A stretch of 64,000 nucleotides of DNA from DASYKT01 sp963766895 (GCA_963766895.1 CAVYCB010000009.1:416241-480240); one strand, 5' to 3'; counted from the stretch's first letter, positions 1-9,201 are shown. The notes: generated by a model not told the origin, from the letters alone. Program-made: numbers and translations.

Positions 1-1024
1 TTTCGTGAAGGTTTTCGTTCGGTGCGGGCAGATCTTCCGCGGAATTTCCCACCCAGCCGCGCCGCCAAAAATAGATGAACAATCCCAAACCCACCACCAG
101 CATTAACCCGAGCGTGAAATAATAACCGTAAGAGGTTTTCAGCTCCGGCATATTATCAAAATTCATGCCGTATATTCCCGCGATCAAAGACAGCGGCAGC
201 ATGATCGCCGAAAAAACAGCCAGCACCTTCATTACGTCATTCGTCCGGGTGGCGATCACGTTAAAATGAATATCCATCAGCCCGCCGACAAGATCGCGAT
301 AGCCTTCCGATAGGTCGCTGATCCGCTGCAGGTGGTCATAGACGTCGCGGTAAAACGGCAGATCTTCTTCCTCGATAAAAGGAAAATCTCCGTGGGCAAA
401 TTTGTAAAGCACATCGAGCTGTTTCGAGCTTATCCGGCGCAGGCGCGCGACCGAACGCCGCAGGTTCATTATCTCGCCCAGCATTTCGTTGCTGCCTTTT
501 TTCAGGCGGAAAATGCGCTCTTCCATTTCATTTATCGCATGGTCATAATCGTCGATCACCGGCATATAAAGATCTACCAGTTCATCGAGGATGCGGTTGA
601 GCAGGTAAGATGCGCCGCGCTGGCAAATGAAGGGGCTGCTGGTGACCTGGCGTTTTACATTATCGATACTGTGAAAATTTTCGTGATGATAGGTGACCAC
701 GAAATTCTTTCCCAGGTACCCGTCCAATTCCTTGGTGGTAAAGTTGCTGGATACGGTTTCTCCCGGCCGCACGCCGTGGACGATAAAGAAAAGGTAATCC
801 GGGAACACTTCGACTTTGGGCTGGTTGCGGGTTTCCCGCGCGTCTTCAATAGTGAGCGGGTGAAAACCAAACACGTCGGCAAGAACGATCTCCTCTTCCT
901 TGTGCGGGTGCTGCATGTCCACCCAGATGACGTTGTTTTCGTCCTTTAACAGCTCCGGCAGGTCTTTCGCCGAAAACCCTTTTTCGACACGTCCCGACTT
1001 ATTACGATACAAGTAAATTTCCAT
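1..1024 (-). CDS. corA: CorA-family magnesium/cobalt transporter (3' end cut by window edge)
   Basis: Homopentameric inner-membrane channel for Mg2+ (and Co2+). The frame reads without a stop from ATG at 1024 to the window edge, 341 codons. It has an acidic, helical cytoplasmic N-terminal domain, then two C-terminal membrane helices. The family signature G-M-N is at residues 286-288, within IYGMNFDNMPEL, at the end of the first helix where it forms the selectivity loop. The last visible residues are the charged tail after the second helix, so only a few codons are missing. Transcribed leftwards; no partner gene is visible. Confidence 0.93.
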   Translation of the reverse strand, partial: MEIYLYRNKSGRVEKGFSAKDLPELLKDENNVIWVDMQHPHKEEEIVLADVFGFHPLTIEDARETRNQPKVEVFPDYLFFIVHGVRPGETVSSNFTTKELDGYLGKNFVVTYHHENFHSIDNVKRQVTSSPFICQRGASYLLNRILDELVDLYMPVIDDYDHAINEMEERIFRLKKGSNEMLGEIMNLRRSVARLRRISSKQLDVLYKFAHGDFPFIEEEDLPFYRDVYDHLQRISDLSEGYRDLVGGLMDIHFNVIATRTNDVMKVLAVFSAIMLPLSLIAGIYGMNFDNMPELKTSYGYYFTLGLMLVVGLGLFIYFWRRGWVGNSAEDLPAPNENLHE

Positions 1025-1167
1025 ATTTTTTGTCGTTAGAACTCAACTGCCAGTCTTCTGCCGCGATACCATATCCACTATAAAACAACTGCAAATTTTC
1101 TACTATTTAAGGCCTTGTCCAATAAAGTCAATTTCTCTTATTTAACAAGTAAACCCGTTTGTTCTTT

Positions 1168-1240
1168 ATTAGCCACTAATTACACGAATAACACGAATAA
1201 GAACCTTGAGTTCGTGTTATTCGTGTAATTAGTGGCTAAT
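1168..1240. repeat. Perfect 30-bp inverted repeat, family A (TTCGTG...AGTGGC)
   Basis: Arms 1168-1197 and 1211-1240 are exact reverse complements around a 13-nt loop. The core, TTCGTGTTATTCGTG followed by TAATTAGTGGC, recurs as related hairpins at 30868-30940, 35633-35700 and, degenerate, 55935-56003. A further outer pair (ATAAAGTCAA near 1113 and GACTTTATTGAC near 1247) suggests a larger element of about 150 bp that includes the stop codon of the DoxX-like gene. Confidence 0.85.
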
Positions 1241-1250
1241 ATCCGCGACT

Positions 1251-1637
1251 TTATTGACCGCCGCCGGCGGCGCGCGATGTTTTGCTGATCTTCTTGTCCA
1301 ATGCATACGATATCAATAATAAAATAAGGCATACCATCGCCGGCAGGACATAGATTCCGTCGCCCGCATTTATATGGGCCGACATTGCCAGGATAAAATC
1401 GAAAAAGAATCCGGCATAGGCCAGGTTTTTTAGGAACTGCGACTTTTTGGTCAGGATGGCTATGATGCCGAGTATCTTTGCCGCCGCCAGCGGGTAGATC
1501 AGGTATTCCGGGTAGCCGAGTTTCGTAAAGACCTCAACCAGCGCCTCGTGCTTCACAACATACATAGCGGCCGTATAGAGCATTAGCAGCGATAACAGCC
1601 CGGTTGCCGCCCAATATATGATCTTTTGAACTTTCAC
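1251..1637 (-). CDS. DoxX-like membrane protein
   Basis: Small integral membrane protein of 128 aa with four predicted hydrophobic segments (about residues 5-25, 45-63, 70-88 and 95-113) and a short basic C-terminus, matching the DoxX-like family in length and layout. Family members are often linked to redox or thiosulfate metabolism, but no substrate can be assigned here. The motif K-I-L-G-I around residue 54, at the start of the second conserved helix, is typical. The TAA stop at 1251-1253 lies in the repeat element around 1105-1255. It stands alone, divergent from the ABC exporter genes. Confidence 0.7.
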   Translation of the reverse strand: MKVQKIIYWAATGLLSLLMLYTAAMYVVKHEALVEVFTKLGYPEYLIYPLAAAKILGIIAILTKKSQFLKNLAYAGFFFDFILAMSAHINAGDGIYVLPAMVCLILLLISYALDKKISKTSRAAGGGQ

Positions 1638-1701
1638 TACCCACCTGATCGTATAGTTTCTATAGAATCTTTATTATATGTTACTCTTCAATGTCTAGCC
1701 T

Positions 1702-2619
1702 ATGAGCGAACAACTACCTACTCTTTCCGTACAAGAGGTCACCAAACGCTATGGTGATTTCACGGCGGTAGACCACATCAGTTTCGATGTCCGCGCCGGG
1801 CGCATCTTCGGGTTTCTCGGCCCCAACGGCGCGGGAAAAACCACCACTATCCGGATGATCGTCAATATCACCATCCCCGATGAAGGCAAGATCGAACTCT
1901 TCGGCCACCGGATGTCGTCAAAGCTGCAAGACCGCATCGGTTACCTTCCTGAAGAACGCGGGCTTTACAAAAAAATGCGGATCAACGAACAGCTCCGCTA
2001 TTTTGCCGCGCTCAAAGACGTCCCGCAGAAAAAAGCGGATGAACGTATCGACTTTTGGCTTAGCCGCTTCGAACTTAGCTCATGGAAATTAAAAAAAGCC
2101 TCCGACCTGTCAAAAGGAATGCAGCAAAAGATCCAGTTCATCGCCGCGGTTTTGCATGAACCGGAAGTGATAATTTTAGACGAACCTTTTTCCGGCCTCG
2201 ACCCGATAAATGTCGAGCTGCTGATCGATATTGTCAGCGAGCTTAAAACTAAAGGAAAAACCATAATCTTTTCCACTCACCAGATGGAAACCGCCGAACG
2301 CCTTTGCGATGACATCATTCTGATCAATAAATCCCGTAAAGTTTTAGGCGGCACCCTGCGGCAGGTAAAAGAAAGCTACGGCAAAGACCGGGTCGCGCTG
2401 CGCTCGACGGTGGGTGACGACGTTCTGCAAAGTTCCGGGATGATCGCTAAAGTTACTAGGCATTCGGACGAGCGCGAATTGCTGCTGACCAAAGACGCGG
2501 ATGCGCAAAGATTACTCAAGCTTCTGATAGATTCCGGGGCCGAAGTGACCAAGTTTGAAATAGCGGAGCCCAGCTTGAACGATATTTTTATTGAGGCGGT
2601 AAACAGGTCGGGTTATTAA
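1702..2619 (+). CDS. ABC transporter ATP-binding protein (NatA-like)
   Basis: ATPase subunit of an ABC-2-type exporter, 305 aa. The Walker A motif GPNGAGKTT is at residues 40-48, the signature is LSKGMQQK, and Walker B plus D-loop read ILDEPFSGLDP, followed by the switch histidine in STHQ. The C-terminal 80 residues form the extra domain common in NatA/DRA-type ATPases. The stop codon is one base before the start of the permease gene, so the two are translationally coupled. NatAB exporters move sodium or drugs; the substrate here is unknown. Confidence 0.9.
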   Translation: MSEQLPTLSVQEVTKRYGDFTAVDHISFDVRAGRIFGFLGPNGAGKTTTIRMIVNITIPDEGKIELFGHRMSSKLQDRIGYLPEERGLYKKMRINEQLRYFAALKDVPQKKADERIDFWLSRFELSSWKLKKASDLSKGMQQKIQFIAAVLHEPEVIILDEPFSGLDPINVELLIDIVSELKTKGKTIIFSTHQMETAERLCDDIILINKSRKVLGGTLRQVKESYGKDRVALRSTVGDDVLQSSGMIAKVTRHSDERELLLTKDADAQRLLKLLIDSGAEVTKFEIAEPSLNDIFIEAVNRSGY

Positions 2620-2620
2620 T

Positions 2621-3976
2621 ATGCGTAAACTTTTAGCCGTCACCAAGCGTGAATATTTCAAGATCATTTGGACAAAAACTTTTATTGTCTCGACGCTGCT
2701 GGCGCCGGTTTTTATGGCGGCGATCAGCGTGCTGCCGATGCTGCTGATCACCATGCAGGGCGACGCGCTGCGGTTGGCGATCGTGGACCCTTCCGGACGT
2801 ATTGCGCCCAGGCTGCGCCAGAATCTATCGCCGGAGCAGCAGCTGGAAAATTTCCGCGAGGCCCTGAAAGATTCTTCCTATAAAGACCTGAACGCTTCGC
2901 AGGATGAGAAGATGAAACGCAGCGCGCAGCAGATCGGCGGTAATTTCGTGCTGGAAGATGTGCCTGTCGAGGGAAAAAGCGAAGAACAGATCCGCGCCGA
3001 ACTTATCACCAGGATCCAGGAAGACAAGCTGGATACTTTTCTGATCGTGCCTGCCGAACCTAACCTGCCCGGTGCGAAGCTGGAGCTTTTTTCGCGCAAC
3101 CCCGGCGACATTATCACCAAGGAAGTGCTCTCAAAAGCGATCGAGGACGCGGTGCGCTCCGACCGGTTGACCAGAGCGAACATAAACGAGGCGCAGTTAA
3201 AAGAACTTAAACAAAAAGTTAATATAGAGACGACCAAGGTCAGCGAGAAAGGCCTGGAGAAAGATCCCGGCTGGGGATTCGGCATTGGTTTTGCGATCGG
3301 CATCCTGATCTATGTGACGCTGGCTATCTATGGCGCGGCCATCCTGCAGGCGATAATCGAGGAAAAAGAAACCCGCATCGCGGAAGTATTATTTTCCTCC
3401 GCAAGGCCGTTTGAGCTGATGATGGGAAAATTGCTGGGCGTCGGGTTGGCGGGAATGACCCAGGTCGCGATCTGGACATTTTCCGCATTGATCCTGCTGA
3501 CTTCCGGCGTGGCGCTTTCACTGGCCGGCGGCGCGGACATTTCTCTTCCTAATCTTTCCGTCGCTTTTGTTTTATATTTTCTTCTTTTTTTCCTGCTGGG
3601 ATTTTTTATGTACGCGACCATTTATGCCGTGATCGGTTCGATGGTCACCACTCCGCAGGAAGGCCAGCAGCTTGCCTTTCCGCCGGTCCTGATCCTGATG
3701 ATGGGTTTTTTCAGTATGTTCGCCGTGATCAGGGACCCGAATTCGGCTTTCTCTTTCTGGGTATCGGTCGCTCCCTTCACCGCGCCGATCGTTATGCCGG
3801 TGCGGATCGCGATCGAAACACCGCCGCTCTGGCAAATAGCTTTTTCTGTTCTCTTAAATGTGGCGACGATAGTTGCCCTGGTCTGGTTCGCATCCAGGGT
3901 CTATCGCATCGGAATGCTGATGTATGGCAAGCGCGCGACCATACCCGAAATGTGGCGCTGGGTTTGGCAGCGATAA
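2621..3976 (+). CDS. ABC-2 type transporter permease (NatB-like)
   Basis: Membrane partner of the ATPase just upstream, 451 aa. One membrane helix lies near the N-terminus (about residues 20-45). A roughly 180-residue extracytoplasmic domain follows, and a C-terminal block of about six helices starts near residue 225, the ABC-2/NatB arrangement. The motif EEKETRIAEVLFSS between helices is the conserved cytoplasmic coupling segment of this family. Stop at 3974-3976, two bases before the next start, so the three genes form one operon. Confidence 0.9.
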   Translation: MRKLLAVTKREYFKIIWTKTFIVSTLLAPVFMAAISVLPMLLITMQGDALRLAIVDPSGRIAPRLRQNLSPEQQLENFREALKDSSYKDLNASQDEKMKRSAQQIGGNFVLEDVPVEGKSEEQIRAELITRIQEDKLDTFLIVPAEPNLPGAKLELFSRNPGDIITKEVLSKAIEDAVRSDRLTRANINEAQLKELKQKVNIETTKVSEKGLEKDPGWGFGIGFAIGILIYVTLAIYGAAILQAIIEEKETRIAEVLFSSARPFELMMGKLLGVGLAGMTQVAIWTFSALILLTSGVALSLAGGADISLPNLSVAFVLYFLLFFLLGFFMYATIYAVIGSMVTTPQEGQQLAFPPVLILMMGFFSMFAVIRDPNSAFSFWVSVAPFTAPIVMPVRIAIETPPLWQIAFSVLLNVATIVALVWFASRVYRIGMLMYGKRATIPEMWRWVWQR

Positions 3977-3978
3977 GA

Positions 3979-4521
3979 ATGGCGATCGAAACCGAGAAAA
4001 AATATCTCCTGACTGCCGGGAAATACTCCGAACTTATATCGGCGCTGGAAAGTTCCGGAGCGGAGTCTGCCGGCGAGGACTTTGAGGAAAATATAATTTT
4101 CACCGGCGGGATCTTGATTGATAAACAAGCGGTGCTTCGCTTGCGCCGGATCGGTGAAATAACCTTGCTCACCTATAAGGAAAGAATTCCTTCCCAGTCA
4201 GGCATCAAGCAGCAGATCGAACACGAAACCATAGTGGAAGATTTTGATGCCGCCCTGCAAATATTTGAGTCACTGGGCTTTACCCGCTCGCTGGTGTACG
4301 AAAAGAAACGCCGGACCTGGCGGTTTGACGACGCCGAGGCCGTGCTGGACGTGCTGCCTTTCGGGCTTTACATGGAGATCGAAGGATCGGTAAAAGCCAT
4401 AGAAAGAATTGAAAAGCTGCTTGGCATTGAGGCCTTTGAAGCCGTCCATGAAACCTATCCTCAGTTGACCGCAAGATTCGGTCGTAAGAATGGCCAGATC
4501 ATCGAAGCAAGGTTCGAATAA
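3979..4521 (+). CDS. CYTH-domain protein (class IV adenylate cyclase / triphosphatase family)
   Basis: 180-aa CYTH triphosphate-tunnel enzyme. The defining ExExK motif is at residues 4-8 (E4, E6, K8), followed by the typical RLRRIG and LTYKER basic/acidic strands that line the tunnel. Members hydrolyse inorganic or thiamine triphosphate or make cAMP; the sequence does not decide between these. I chose the ATG at 3979 rather than an in-frame one at 3952 because it places ExExK at the N-terminus as in the family and avoids a 25-bp overlap with the permease. Last gene of the exporter operon. Confidence 0.82.
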   Translation: MAIETEKKYLLTAGKYSELISALESSGAESAGEDFEENIIFTGGILIDKQAVLRLRRIGEITLLTYKERIPSQSGIKQQIEHETIVEDFDAALQIFESLGFTRSLVYEKKRRTWRFDDAEAVLDVLPFGLYMEIEGSVKAIERIEKLLGIEAFEAVHETYPQLTARFGRKNGQIIEARFE

Positions 4522-4548
4522 ATTGCCACTGGCTTTTAGCCAATTATG

Positions 4549-4795
4549 CAGTAGCAGGTCAGTTTTGAAAACAATATGTCCGCGTAGCGGATTGTTGAAA
4601 ATAGCCCAGGGCTTTAGCCCTGGGTATCTGATTCCAAAAATGTTTCAGCCCTGAAGGGGCGGCAGAACTGACTGGGTTCTGCCGCCCCTCCAGGGCTGAA
4701 ACATTTTTGGAATCAGATACCCAGGGTGGCGCTCGCTTCGCTCACTTACGCTGGGCTATTTTCTTTGTCCCCGTTTGGGGACTTTTAAGGATAGA
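4549..4795. repeat. Nested palindromic repeat, family B, copy 1
   Basis: About 245 bp with no coding frame. In order: a GTCCGCGTAGCGGAT hairpin; the hairpin CCCAGGGCTTTAGCCCTGGG; a long stem (CTGATTCCAAAAATGTTTCA pairing with its complement near 4700-4720) that encloses a GGGGCGGCAGAA palindrome; GGCGCTCGCTTCGCTCACTTACG; and a final GTCCCC/GGGGAC hairpin ending AAGGAT. A second full copy is at 32457-32706 and the left third recurs inverted at 21065-21143. Confidence 0.85.
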
Positions 4796-4805
4796 TTTAA
4801 AAACA

Positions 4806-5405
4806 CTATAAAGCCTTCAGCTTTCGTAGCAACTCTTCGGTTTGCCGGCGGGTAGGTTCAAAACTTTCCGACGTGTCGATCAGATGATCGGCGTATTTCT
4901 TTTTTTCTTCCTGCGGCATTTGCGAAGCGATCCGCCGTTCGGCTTCCTCGCGGCTAAGAAAGTTTCGTTTTATCAATCGTTCGATCTGCACTTCGGGCCG
5001 GCACCAAACCACCACCAGTTTGTCGAATCTCTTGCTGCCCCCGGATTCGATCATCAAAGCCGCGTCGATCACCGCGATACCGTCAGGATCGTCCGCCTCT
5101 TTTTCCGCCAGCCATTTATTTTGCTCTTCGATCACCAGCGGATGAACGATCGAATTGAGCAGCTGCCGTTTTTCCTCGTCGGCAAAAACTATCGTGCCCA
5201 TTTTCTTGCGGTCAAGCTCGCCATTTTCCTGAAAAACTTCCGCACCAAATGCCTCGCGTATTTCAACCCACCCGCTGGTGCTGGGTTTTACCACGTCGCG
5301 GGCCACGTTATCGGCGTCGAGCACATGACAGCCCAGTTCCGCCAGGACCTGGCAGACAAATGTTTTTCCCACTGCGATCGAACCTGTTAAGCCGACTTTT
5401 AGCAT
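4806..5405 (-). CDS. coaE: Dephospho-CoA kinase
   Basis: Phosphorylates the 3'-hydroxyl of dephospho-CoA, the last step of coenzyme A synthesis. 199 aa, the usual length. The P-loop is residues 8-15 (G8-S-I-A-V-G-K14-T15), followed by the DAD motif (LDADNVARDV) that binds substrate and the lid segment with the arginine-rich RNFLSREEAERRIASQ. It lies 25 bp downstream of folD on the same strand and is probably co-transcribed with it. The family B repeat begins 10 bp beyond its stop. Confidence 0.94.
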   Translation of the reverse strand: MLKVGLTGSIAVGKTFVCQVLAELGCHVLDADNVARDVVKPSTSGWVEIREAFGAEVFQENGELDRKKMGTIVFADEEKRQLLNSIVHPLVIEEQNKWLAEKEADDPDGIAVIDAALMIESGGSKRFDKLVVVWCRPEVQIERLIKRNFLSREEAERRIASQMPQEEKKKYADHLIDTSESFEPTRRQTEELLRKLKAL

Positions 5406-5430
5406 TTATATCTTTCTTCTATATTTTCGT

Positions 5431-6387
5431 CTATATCTTACGCCGCCGTTTGGCAGCGGACACGGTGTTTTTCATCAGCATCGCGACGGTCAGCAATCCG
5501 ACGCCGCCCGGAACCGGCGTAAATTTACCGGCGATCTTTTTCGCTTCCGCGGGATTCACATCACCTACCAAAGTAAATCCCCGTTTTGCGATCGCCGCCA
5601 GGCGCTTGTCGATCTCGCCGTCGTCAAAAAGCGCGCGGGCGGCCGCTTCATCTTCGACCTTGTTCATGCCTACATCGATCACCACCGCGCCCGGTTTGAT
5701 ATGTTCGCCGCGGATAAAACCCGCGCGTCCGATCGCCGCTACTAAAATATCAGCCTGGCGTGTCATTTCTGTTAAATTTTTTGTGCGGGAGTGGCAGATG
5801 GTAACCGTCGCGTCATTTTGCAGCAGCAGCTGGGCCATGGGTTTGCCCACTATGTTGCTGCGCCCGACGACCACGGCGTGGGCGCCCGCTATCCCGATGT
5901 TGTTATGCTTTAAAAGTTCGATGATCCCGGCAGGCGTGCACGGCGCTAAAACCCCTTGCCCGGAAACCAGCCGGCCGACGTTCATCGGGTGAAACCCATC
6001 AACGTCTTTTTCCGGATCGATCGCTTCTAAAATTTCCTTTTCATCCAGCCCTTTTGGCAGCGGCAGCTGTACCAGAATCCCGTCCACCTCATTGCGCCGG
6101 TTCAGAGAATCTATCAGCGAAAGCAGTTCTTCCCGGGTGGCGTCCGCGGAAAGCGCGTGATGTTCAGAGATAAGCCCGAGTTCCTGCGAGGTCTTGATCT
6201 TATTTCCCACATACACGGCGGACGCCGGGTCGTCGCCGGTCCGCACAGCCGCTAAACACGGGCGAAAACCGTGTTCGGCTTCAAGCCGGGCGACTTCGTC
6301 AGCGACATCGCGCTTGATCGCATCTGCCGTCTCAGCGCCGCCTAAAATTTCCGCGGTGTTTCCCCTGCTTACCTCTGCTGAATTCAT
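5431..6387 (-). CDS. folD: Bifunctional methylenetetrahydrofolate dehydrogenase/cyclohydrolase
   Basis: Interconverts 5,10-methylene- and 10-formyl-tetrahydrofolate. 318 aa; N-terminal catalytic domain with the Y-x3-K pair in AVYVGNKIK, the substrate motif QLPLPKGLDEKE, and a Rossmann NADP-binding domain with VVGRSNIVGKP and the terminal TPVPGGVGLLT signature. About 20 N-terminal residues precede the family start; the ATG at 6387 is the clearest candidate. First gene of a folD-coaE unit. Confidence 0.95.
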   Translation of the reverse strand: MNSAEVSRGNTAEILGGAETADAIKRDVADEVARLEAEHGFRPCLAAVRTGDDPASAVYVGNKIKTSQELGLISEHHALSADATREELLSLIDSLNRRNEVDGILVQLPLPKGLDEKEILEAIDPEKDVDGFHPMNVGRLVSGQGVLAPCTPAGIIELLKHNNIGIAGAHAVVVGRSNIVGKPMAQLLLQNDATVTICHSRTKNLTEMTRQADILVAAIGRAGFIRGEHIKPGAVVIDVGMNKVEDEAAARALFDDGEIDKRLAAIAKRGFTLVGDVNPAEAKKIAGKFTPVPGGVGLLTVAMLMKNTVSAAKRRRKI

Positions 6388-6444
6388 ACGTTTGATTTTA
6401 GCTGAATTACGTTCATCTGTTAATTTGGGATACTGTCTTAATTT

Positions 6445-6520
6445 GAAGAGCGCCGCGGCCGTGTCAGTAACCCGACCGTCAGGGAGGGCGCCCTTGCTTA
6501 CGCGCGGGCTACCGACACTT
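6445..6520. repeat. GC-rich inverted repeat (GTCAGTAACCCGACCG...GGGCTACCGACA), family H
   Basis: The space between folD and the transglycosylase gene (6388-6619) contains GTGTCAGTAACCCGACCGTC, then GGGAGGGCGCCC (itself palindromic), then GCGCGGGCTACCGACAC. The outer ends GTGTCAGTA and TACCGACAC pair imperfectly and the middle is self-complementary, giving a folded intergenic element. No other copy was found in this window. A run of eight T follows at about 6522. Confidence 0.6.
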
Positions 6521-6619
6521 CTTTTTTTTGCCGGTCGCGTAAACTTATTAAGACATTACCTAATTTGGCGCTTCGTAAAATTAAGATAGAATTAAACGGT
6601 CTATACGGCCTGATAATTT

Positions 6620-7174
6620 ATGACTTCTTTTCGTTTGATCTGCCTGTTGGCGATGCTTGGCTTCTGCGCCCCGGGCATCTTTTCCCAGCTTCAGCCCGCC
6701 GATGCTGCTCAAAAGATCAAAAGAGATATTCAGAACAAGAATTACGCCGACGCTATCTCCACTTTAGATCAGCTGCAGAAAGAGCAGGGGAAATTATTCC
6801 GGCTTAATAATTACGATTACCTGTTGGCGCGCCTGTTAGAGAAAACCGGAGATGAAGCAGGCGCCGCGGCCACCTACCAGGCAGTTGTTAAGAGAAATTC
6901 GATACTGAGCGAATATTCGCTATGGCACCTTTCCATGCTGATGCGGGCCGGCGGCAACATGCTGCTGGAGAGGCTGTATCTAAAACAGCTGCTTGCGGTT
7001 TCCGCCGACAGTTTGCTGCAGACGTCCGCGCAATTGCGGCTGGCGCAGAGTTATTTTGACAGCGGCGATCTTCCCGCTTCTATCACGTCCCTGAAAAAGA
7101 TCAAATTTTCCCCGGCAGGGCGGGCCTTTTTCCAATTGCATCGGCCGGAGGGGATCCCGTCTCCGGAAATTTGA
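6620..7174 (+). CDS. Lytic transglycosylase, N-terminal part (signal peptide and TPR), frameshifted
   Basis: First 184 residues of a periplasmic soluble lytic transglycosylase. Signal peptide at about residues 1-22 (MTSFRLICLLAMLGFCAPG), then helical TPR-like repeats. The frame ends at 7174, but the same protein continues in another frame from about 7130: after GRAFF the neighbouring frame reads on into the helical domain encoded from 7171. The break coincides with a run of five T at about 7125-7130, so a one-base indel is the simplest explanation. Together the two pieces make a protein of about 860 aa. Confidence 0.75.
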   Translation: MTSFRLICLLAMLGFCAPGIFSQLQPADAAQKIKRDIQNKNYADAISTLDQLQKEQGKLFRLNNYDYLLARLLEKTGDEAGAAATYQAVVKRNSILSEYSLWHLSMLMRAGGNMLLERLYLKQLLAVSADSLLQTSAQLRLAQSYFDSGDLPASITSLKKIKFSPAGRAFFQLHRPEGIPSPEI

Positions 7175-9201
7175 CCGGGAATAGCCCGCGCGTGCGCGAA
7201 GCACTTGTTTTGCTCGGCCAGGCTTTTGCGCAGAGTGGCAGGGTAAGCGACGCTCGTGAAGTTTTCGGCCGCCTCTGCGATCAGCTGCCAAACGCGGCAA
7301 TGCCGGATGATCTTGCTCTGGCGGCGGCGCGCGCTTTGGATGAACTCGATAGCCGGCAAAGCGCGGCCGCAGCGGCTACAGCGGCCACACCGGCTGAAGT
7401 TTCCGAAAGCGAACACCTTAAACGTGCATCGATCTATCAATTCAACCGTGATTTTGCGGCAGCGCGTTCTCATTACAACGCCGTGGTCGAACGTTTTCCG
7501 CAAAGTAAGAGCGTGCCCGATGCGATGTTTCAGATCGGCAGAGGCCTTGTGCAGGAAGGGCTTTTTGACGACGCCATTCCCTGGTTTGAGCGCATACAGA
7601 TCGAGTTTCCCGATCACCCCGTCTCCGCGGAAGCGTTGAACCAGGCCGCCTCCGCCTACGCGCGGACAAGAAAAACGAATGAAGCAGTTTCCCGCTATCA
7701 GAAATACATCGCGGTTTACCCGGAAAGCGAAAATTTCGAGCGCGCTTTTTTAAACATTATCGATACCTGGCGCGACGAAGCGGAATTTACCCGCGCCCTG
7801 GAGTGGACCGAAAAAACGCAGGAGCGGTTTAGCGGCAAACCGGCCGGGGCGGTGGCGATCTTTTCGCGGGCGCGGATACATCTATCACAAAATGATTGGG
7901 GAAGGGCGCTGGCTGCGCTGGAAGAATTGCGCGAGCAACCTGATCTCGGCGGGACCAAGATCCCGGGCGGCACGAACAAGGAAGAAGCGGCCTTTCTTCA
8001 CGCGTTCACTTTAGAACATTTGGGGCGCTTTAATGAAGCGATAAATGAATACCTCGAAATACCCGAGGGGCGCAATGGATATTATGGCTGGCAGGCGACC
8101 GGGCGGCTAAAAGCGCTCGAGCAAAATCCCGAACAGGGGCTGATCATCACCCGAAAGCTGGCGGAGCTTAGATCACACGCCGGCCGGGCGATGGAGCAAA
8201 ACCAACCTGGGGCCGCCCGCAAAGCCGCCCAAACCGCTCTGCGCCTGACGGACGACGCGGCCACAAGGGCCAACCTGCTCGATATTATCCGGCGCACTTA
8301 TGCGCTGCTACCGGAATATAATCTCAGTTTTTCACTCCGGGAATCCAGGGCGGGCCGGTCGGAGATGATTAAAGAAAAGCGGCACACGGCGGAAGGGGAA
8401 AATTCTCACCGGGCGCTTGCCGACGAACTATTGTTTCTCGAATTGTATGATGAAGGCGCTCCGGAACTCGAGGCCGCCCTACGGGAAACGCGCTCGCCCG
8501 CGCTTTTTAAGCCGGGCCTTGGCGGCGGTTCCGCGGCGAATCCTCTCGGCGAATTTCCGCCGGAAACAGCACAGATGCTGGCCGCCTTATATCTAAAAGG
8601 CGATCTGCCCGCGCGGTCTGTCGCCTATGCCGAATCGCTCTGGAACAAGCTGCCGGATGATTATCTTTGCGAGATCGCGCCGCGCGAGGCCATCGAGATG
8701 CTATATCCGACGCCTTTTTCCGATTCCCTTCTGGCGGAGTCTAACCCGCGCGGCCTTGACCCTCGCTTTGTGCTTTCGATAATGCGCCAGGAATCACGCT
8801 TCCGGCCGGATGTCAGGTCAAATGCCGCGGCGCGCGGGTTGATGCAGTTCATTTACTCAACATCGGACAAGATCGCGGGCCGCCTGGGTAAAACCAACTT
8901 CAGCCAAAACGAACTTTACTATCCGCCGGTGGCCGTGCTTTTTGGCGCGCAGTATATCAAAGATCTCTTTGACCAGTTTCCCGAACAGCCGCAAGCGGTC
9001 GCCGCTTCTTACAACGGTGGTGAAAGCAATGTGGCGCGATGGATAAAACGGTCGCACTCAAACGATCCGGACCGGTATGTTCCTGAAATAGCCTATTCAC
9101 AATCAAAGGATTATGTGTACCGCATAATGGCAAATTACCGTATTTATCAGATGCTTTATTATCGGGATCTAAGCCCGTTATCCCCTGCCAGGCCGCAATA
9201 A
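7171..9201 (+). CDS. Lytic transglycosylase, TPR and SLT catalytic part (Slt70-like)
   Basis: Cleaves the MurNAc-GlcNAc bond of peptidoglycan with formation of 1,6-anhydro ends. Long superhelical TPR region (about residues 1-520), then a Slt70-type goose-lysozyme domain: catalytic glutamate in MRQESRFRPDVRS (Glu codon at 8791), then ARGLMQF, then AASYNGGESNVARW, the N-A-G-like substrate motif. The TTG at 7171 is only where this frame opens; the true start is the ATG at 6620. Stand-alone gene followed by the G-family repeat. Confidence 0.85.
   Translation: MTGNSPRVREALVLLGQAFAQSGRVSDAREVFGRLCDQLPNAAMPDDLALAAARALDELDSRQSAAAAATAATPAEVSESEHLKRASIYQFNRDFAAARSHYNAVVERFPQSKSVPDAMFQIGRGLVQEGLFDDAIPWFERIQIEFPDHPVSAEALNQAASAYARTRKTNEAVSRYQKYIAVYPESENFERAFLNIIDTWRDEAEFTRALEWTEKTQERFSGKPAGAVAIFSRARIHLSQNDWGRALAALEELREQPDLGGTKIPGGTNKEEAAFLHAFTLEHLGRFNEAINEYLEIPEGRNGYYGWQATGRLKALEQNPEQGLIITRKLAELRSHAGRAMEQNQPGAARKAAQTALRLTDDAATRANLLDIIRRTYALLPEYNLSFSLRESRAGRSEMIKEKRHTAEGENSHRALADELLFLELYDEGAPELEAALRETRSPALFKPGLGGGSAANPLGEFPPETAQMLAALYLKGDLPARSVAYAESLWNKLPDDYLCEIAPREAIEMLYPTPFSDSLLAESNPRGLDPRFVLSIMRQESRFRPDVRSNAAARGLMQFIYSTSDKIAGRLGKTNFSQNELYYPPVAVLFGAQYIKDLFDQFPEQPQAVAASYNGGESNVARWIKRSHSNDPDRYVPEIAYSQSKDYVYRIMANYRIYQMLYYRDLSPLSPARPQ

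Noticed and set aside
332..949. 205-codon open frame on the plus strand opposite corA
   Set aside because: The minus strand encodes a complete CorA with all motifs; the plus frame has no family resemblance and no ribosome site.
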